NCBI RefSeq assembly: GCF_000758585.1
Contig: NZ_CP009281.1
Coordinates: forward strand, 3,906,001 to 3,970,000
DNA from: Paenibacillus sp. FSL R5-0345
GTDB taxonomy: Bacteria; Bacillota; Bacilli; Paenibacillales; Paenibacillaceae
Reading direction: 5' to 3'
Length of the DNA: 64,000 nucleotides
Shown: piece by piece, positions 61,752-64,000 of the stretch
Layout: every line of letters starts with the position of its first letter
Position numbering within the stretch: the first letter of the stretch is position 1
The notes under the pieces: model-generated
The model's database searches: none
What the model was told of the DNA's origin: nothing
What the model saw: only the letters and a program-made list of their open reading frames with translations
Program-made: the position numbers and the translations under genes

Positions 61752-63353
61752 CTATTGGCTTTTGAAGGATTGCTTATACTCTTGTGGCAGTTTGCCATAT
61801 TTTTTCTTAAACATGTCGCTAAAATGCCGTGCATTGTTATATCCTACGCTGTCAGCAATCTCATAAACCATCATATCGCTTTGCAGCAACAGACGGAGGG
61901 CGTGATTCATTCGGACCTCAGTTACATAATTCTTAAAGTTCTGTCCGGTATGCTTTTTGAAGAAGCTGCTGAAATAATAGGAGTTCATAAACATCATCCC
62001 CGCCATAGACTCCAGCGTAATATTTTCCGGATAATGCTCATCAATATAAGTCTTCACCTGAGACAGTAGCTTCAGCTCCTTGTTACCCATACGGCTGCTG
62101 ATTTGCTCAGACATTTTGGTTAGAAGAATTTGGAAATCTTCCACCACCTCTTGGAAGGTAGAATGACTCGCCATTCGTTCCAGAATAGGACAAGTATCCT
62201 GTACGAAAGGATCTGCCTCCACACCAAATTGCATAAGCTCCTGTTCAAGTTGGAGGATCGTATTATAAACGGTAGACACCGCTTGATTTCTATTCCCGTC
62301 AGCCATGATTCGAATCTTCTGAAGTAGGCGCCCGCTCTCATGTGCTATTTGCTCTCTGTTCTGAGACTTCAAGGCGATGATTAGAGCAGATTGTATTTCT
62401 TGCAAAGGCGTTACGATTAACGATTCCTTTTCACACTCATTCTTTTTATAAGGAATGACTTGATTTAGACCTGCGAAATATTTACAGTGTAGCGCTTTCA
62501 AAGCGTTGCGATATGAAATATCAGCTTCATCCATTCCGTCTACGATGTTGCCCACGCCGATGGAGACCTTCAATTTGAGAAAGTTATTAATCTTCCCGTG
62601 CAGATCCACAGCAAGTCTTTCCGGTTCCTCCGCGTGTTCATGCTGGAGTAAAATACAAAAACGTTCACCTTTACGAAACATATAACTGTTTTCTCTTTGC
62701 TCTACGGTTTCTTTAATAATGTTGGAGAGTGCAAAATCAATCAGCTTACGTTCACGTTCCTCCCATCTGGATGGCTGCCCTGAGGATTCATCCGTCTCTA
62801 CAATACAAATACTAACGTAGCGGCTGAGCGCAATAATTCCCATATCTCGCAGGGTATCCGCTGTTCCCTTGTTCCCGTCCGTCAGCTTATCAAGCATTTC
62901 TTCGATGGTTAATCTGTGGTTTCTCTGTTCGTAATGGTTCAGCTTTTCTTTGTTGCGTTCACCTTCTGTCTCTTGACGAATAAGAGAAACAGCTTTAGTT
63001 ACCACCTGCTCTAGCTGGTTCTTGTTCACTGGCTTCACCAAGTAATCCAGCGCACCATATTGCAATGCCTGCTGAGCGTATGTAAACTCCTGATAAGCGC
63101 TTATAAAAATAACCTTTACCGACCTGCCAGCTTCATGAATCTCGCGGATAATATCGATTCCTGTATAGCCAGGCATACTTATATCACTAATAATCAAGTC
63201 AGGATTATGTTCATCGATCTGTTGCTTCAGTTCAAGACCGTCGTTGGCTTCTCCAACTATTGTAGTTCCAAGATTCTCCCATGAAATCAGTTTTTTTAAG
63301 CCGCGTAATATCACCGGTTCATCATCGGCGAGCAGTACCCGAATTGTCTTCAT
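61752..63353 (-). CDS. Response regulator, YesN type (REC plus AraC output)
   Basis: 533 residues. Receiver domain 1-125 with acidic pair D10-D11, phospho-Asp D57 (LIISDISMPGYTG) and the conserved Lys in DYLVKPVNKN. A middle region of about 300 residues, including a GGDEF-like degenerate fold, is typical of YesN proteins. The C-terminal AraC pair is ITLESMAGMMFMNSYYFSSF and MVYEIADSVGYNNARHFSDM with FKKKYGKLPQEYK. AGGAGG precedes the ATG. First gene of the two-component operon; it should activate the importer operon immediately downstream. Confidence 0.95.
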   Translation of the reverse strand: MKTIRVLLADDEPVILRGLKKLISWENLGTTIVGEANDGLELKQQIDEHNPDLIISDISMPGYTGIDIIREIHEAGRSVKVIFISAYQEFTYAQQALQYGALDYLVKPVNKNQLEQVVTKAVSLIRQETEGERNKEKLNHYEQRNHRLTIEEMLDKLTDGNKGTADTLRDMGIIALSRYVSICIVETDESSGQPSRWEERERKLIDFALSNIIKETVEQRENSYMFRKGERFCILLQHEHAEEPERLAVDLHGKINNFLKLKVSIGVGNIVDGMDEADISYRNALKALHCKYFAGLNQVIPYKKNECEKESLIVTPLQEIQSALIIALKSQNREQIAHESGRLLQKIRIMADGNRNQAVSTVYNTILQLEQELMQFGVEADPFVQDTCPILERMASHSTFQEVVEDFQILLTKMSEQISSRMGNKELKLLSQVKTYIDEHYPENITLESMAGMMFMNSYYFSSFFKKHTGQNFKNYVTEVRMNHALRLLLQSDMMVYEIADSVGYNNARHFSDMFKKKYGKLPQEYKQSFKSQ

Positions 63354-63582
63354 TCTGCAGTCCTCCTACCCTAGAAAAATCATCTCACAGCAGTACAATA
63401 AACTTATTCTAATGATAACAGACAAACAATCTTTAGTGCATCACCATGGGAATGAACTTTCTTAAGGAGAAAGTGCAGTTATTTAAGATTCTTATTTAAA
63501 GAAATATTATACGGTGACGGTCGTAAACTATTATTCTTTTTAGTGTCTGTAGAAAATAAAGTGTTAGACTGCCCCAATATAA
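63354..63582. other. Intergenic region, no gene seen
   Basis: Promoter region of the two-component operon. The short open frames here lack ribosome sites and have biased, non-coding composition. Confidence 0.5.
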
Positions 63583-63635
63583 AAACCAGCGGCAGATTTG
63601 GACTTAAAAATAAAGCCCTAGACTGCCGCTGGTTT
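63583..63635 (-). terminator. Terminator of the right-edge gene
   Basis: Perfect 12-bp stem aaccagcggcag / ctgccgctggtt with TTTTTATA on the minus strand. Confidence 0.85.
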
Positions 63636-63654
63636 ATTGAGCTCTCGTATCCTG

Positions 63655-64000
63655 TTAGCTTAATAAATCCAAAACTTTGTTTGCATATGTAATCCATTCT
63701 TTTTTATCAGTATTTATTTCTATGGTCGGGAGGATAGATAAACTAGATTGTTTACGTAATTCCGTTTGGGTTTGGATAAATTCATCAGCTGAATTTCTGA
63801 TTTCTTCTACTGTTTTGTTCGTCCATTCGTGGGGTGTTCGACTTTGGATTCTTTGCTCTACGTTGCCAGAAGATACGGTTAGTAAAACACACTTTGCACC
63901 GAGGTTAAACAATTCATTTTCAAGCGATTCGATTTCATGTGAAAGCTCGGTGGGAAATGCTACTCTATGATTCAAATGAAATCTTTCCAATATAAAAAAA
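63655..64000 (-). CDS. C-terminal part of a P-loop kinase-like protein (5' end outside window)
   Basis: The open frame has no internal requirement for a start and stays open to the right edge (ILERFHLNHRVAFP). ERFHLNHRVAF followed by NLGAKCVLLTVSSGNVEQRI and TVEEIRNSADEFIQTQTEL resembles the lid and base-binding half of thymidylate-kinase-like or deoxynucleoside-kinase-like proteins. The Walker A end would lie beyond the window. A TTG at 63990 could be an internal start but has no ribosome site. Exact kinase type cannot be judged. Confidence 0.65.
   Translation of the reverse strand, partial: FFILERFHLNHRVAFPTELSHEIESLENELFNLGAKCVLLTVSSGNVEQRIQSRTPHEWTNKTVEEIRNSADEFIQTQTELRKQSSLSILPTIEINTDKKEWITYANKVLDLLS

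Noticed and set aside
63479..63697. 72-codon minus-strand open frame near the right edge
   Set aside because: It overlaps the terminator stem and the end of the kinase-like gene, and has no ribosome site.

Overview
The window looks like a chromosomal segment of a low- to moderate-GC Gram-positive spore-former, most probably Paenibacillus or a close relative. The reasons are strong AGGAGG-type ribosome binding sites, a T-box leader on tyrS, YesM/YesN two-component genes beside carbohydrate ABC transporters, an LCP/BY-kinase exopolysaccharide cluster, CcpA-box-like sites, a GH52 xylosidase and a stalk-domain secreted enzyme. Nearly all genes are on the minus strand. No rRNA, tRNA, CRISPR array or intact insertion sequence was recognised.

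Layout. 1-8.4 kb is housekeeping and assorted: a radical SAM/SPASM enzyme cut by the left edge, a small conserved protein, T-box-controlled tyrS, an Lrp regulator, a secreted acetamidase/formamidase fused to a stalk domain, an AlkC/AlkD-like HEAT protein, a Crp/Fnr regulator and a flavin monooxygenase-like protein. 8.7-24.8 kb is a Wzx/Wzy-type surface polysaccharide locus: chain-length/kinase pair, flippase, polymerase, GT4, long 4,6-dehydratase, LCP ligase, PglC-like phosphosugar transferase, two GNAT-type transferases, PglE-like aminotransferase, epimerase and acyltransferase, with a single opposite-strand pectate-lyase-fold gene. The dehydratase, aminotransferase, acetyltransferase and PglC-like set suggests a bacillosamine-like lipid-linked first sugar. 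25-29.5 kb holds a PadR/membrane protein pair, a short-chain dehydrogenase and a DrrAB-type ABC exporter, with the relic of a second DrrB.

29.7-34.25 kb is the most interesting part: a compact peptide-export cassette. Two small precursors have nearly identical 39-residue double-glycine leaders and divergent Cys-free cores. They are followed by a cytoplasmic parvulin-type prolyl isomerase and a C39-peptidase ABC exporter carrying two N-terminal cyclic-nucleotide-binding domains. Each precursor has its own copy of a palindromic promoter region. The sequence shows that the precursor unit was duplicated, leaving a 14-codon relic of the isomerase gene.

34.3-37.4 kb contains an ArsR/SRPBCC operon and a decayed iron-uptake locus: an AraC tail fragment, a broken siderophore-binding lipoprotein gene, and a cupin gene fused to it in frame except for one TGA. 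36.6-43.2 kb holds a MerR/MFS efflux pair, a GT2/PlsY-like pair, and a ROK regulator plus MFS unit preceded by a perfect 52-bp palindrome. 43.3-51.1 kb is an AraC-associated sugar ABC transporter operon with a metallophosphoesterase, a Gfo/Idh/MocA oxidoreductase and a GNAT protein. After a chemoreceptor, 53.2-63.4 kb is a xylo-oligosaccharide utilisation locus (GH52 beta-xylosidase, divergent AraC regulator, ABC importer, YesM/YesN-type two-component system). The right edge cuts a kinase-like P-loop protein.

Start codons were revised from the longest open frame wherever the ribosome binding site overlapped the upstream candidate. All functional calls rest on motifs and recalled family resemblance; no database search was possible.
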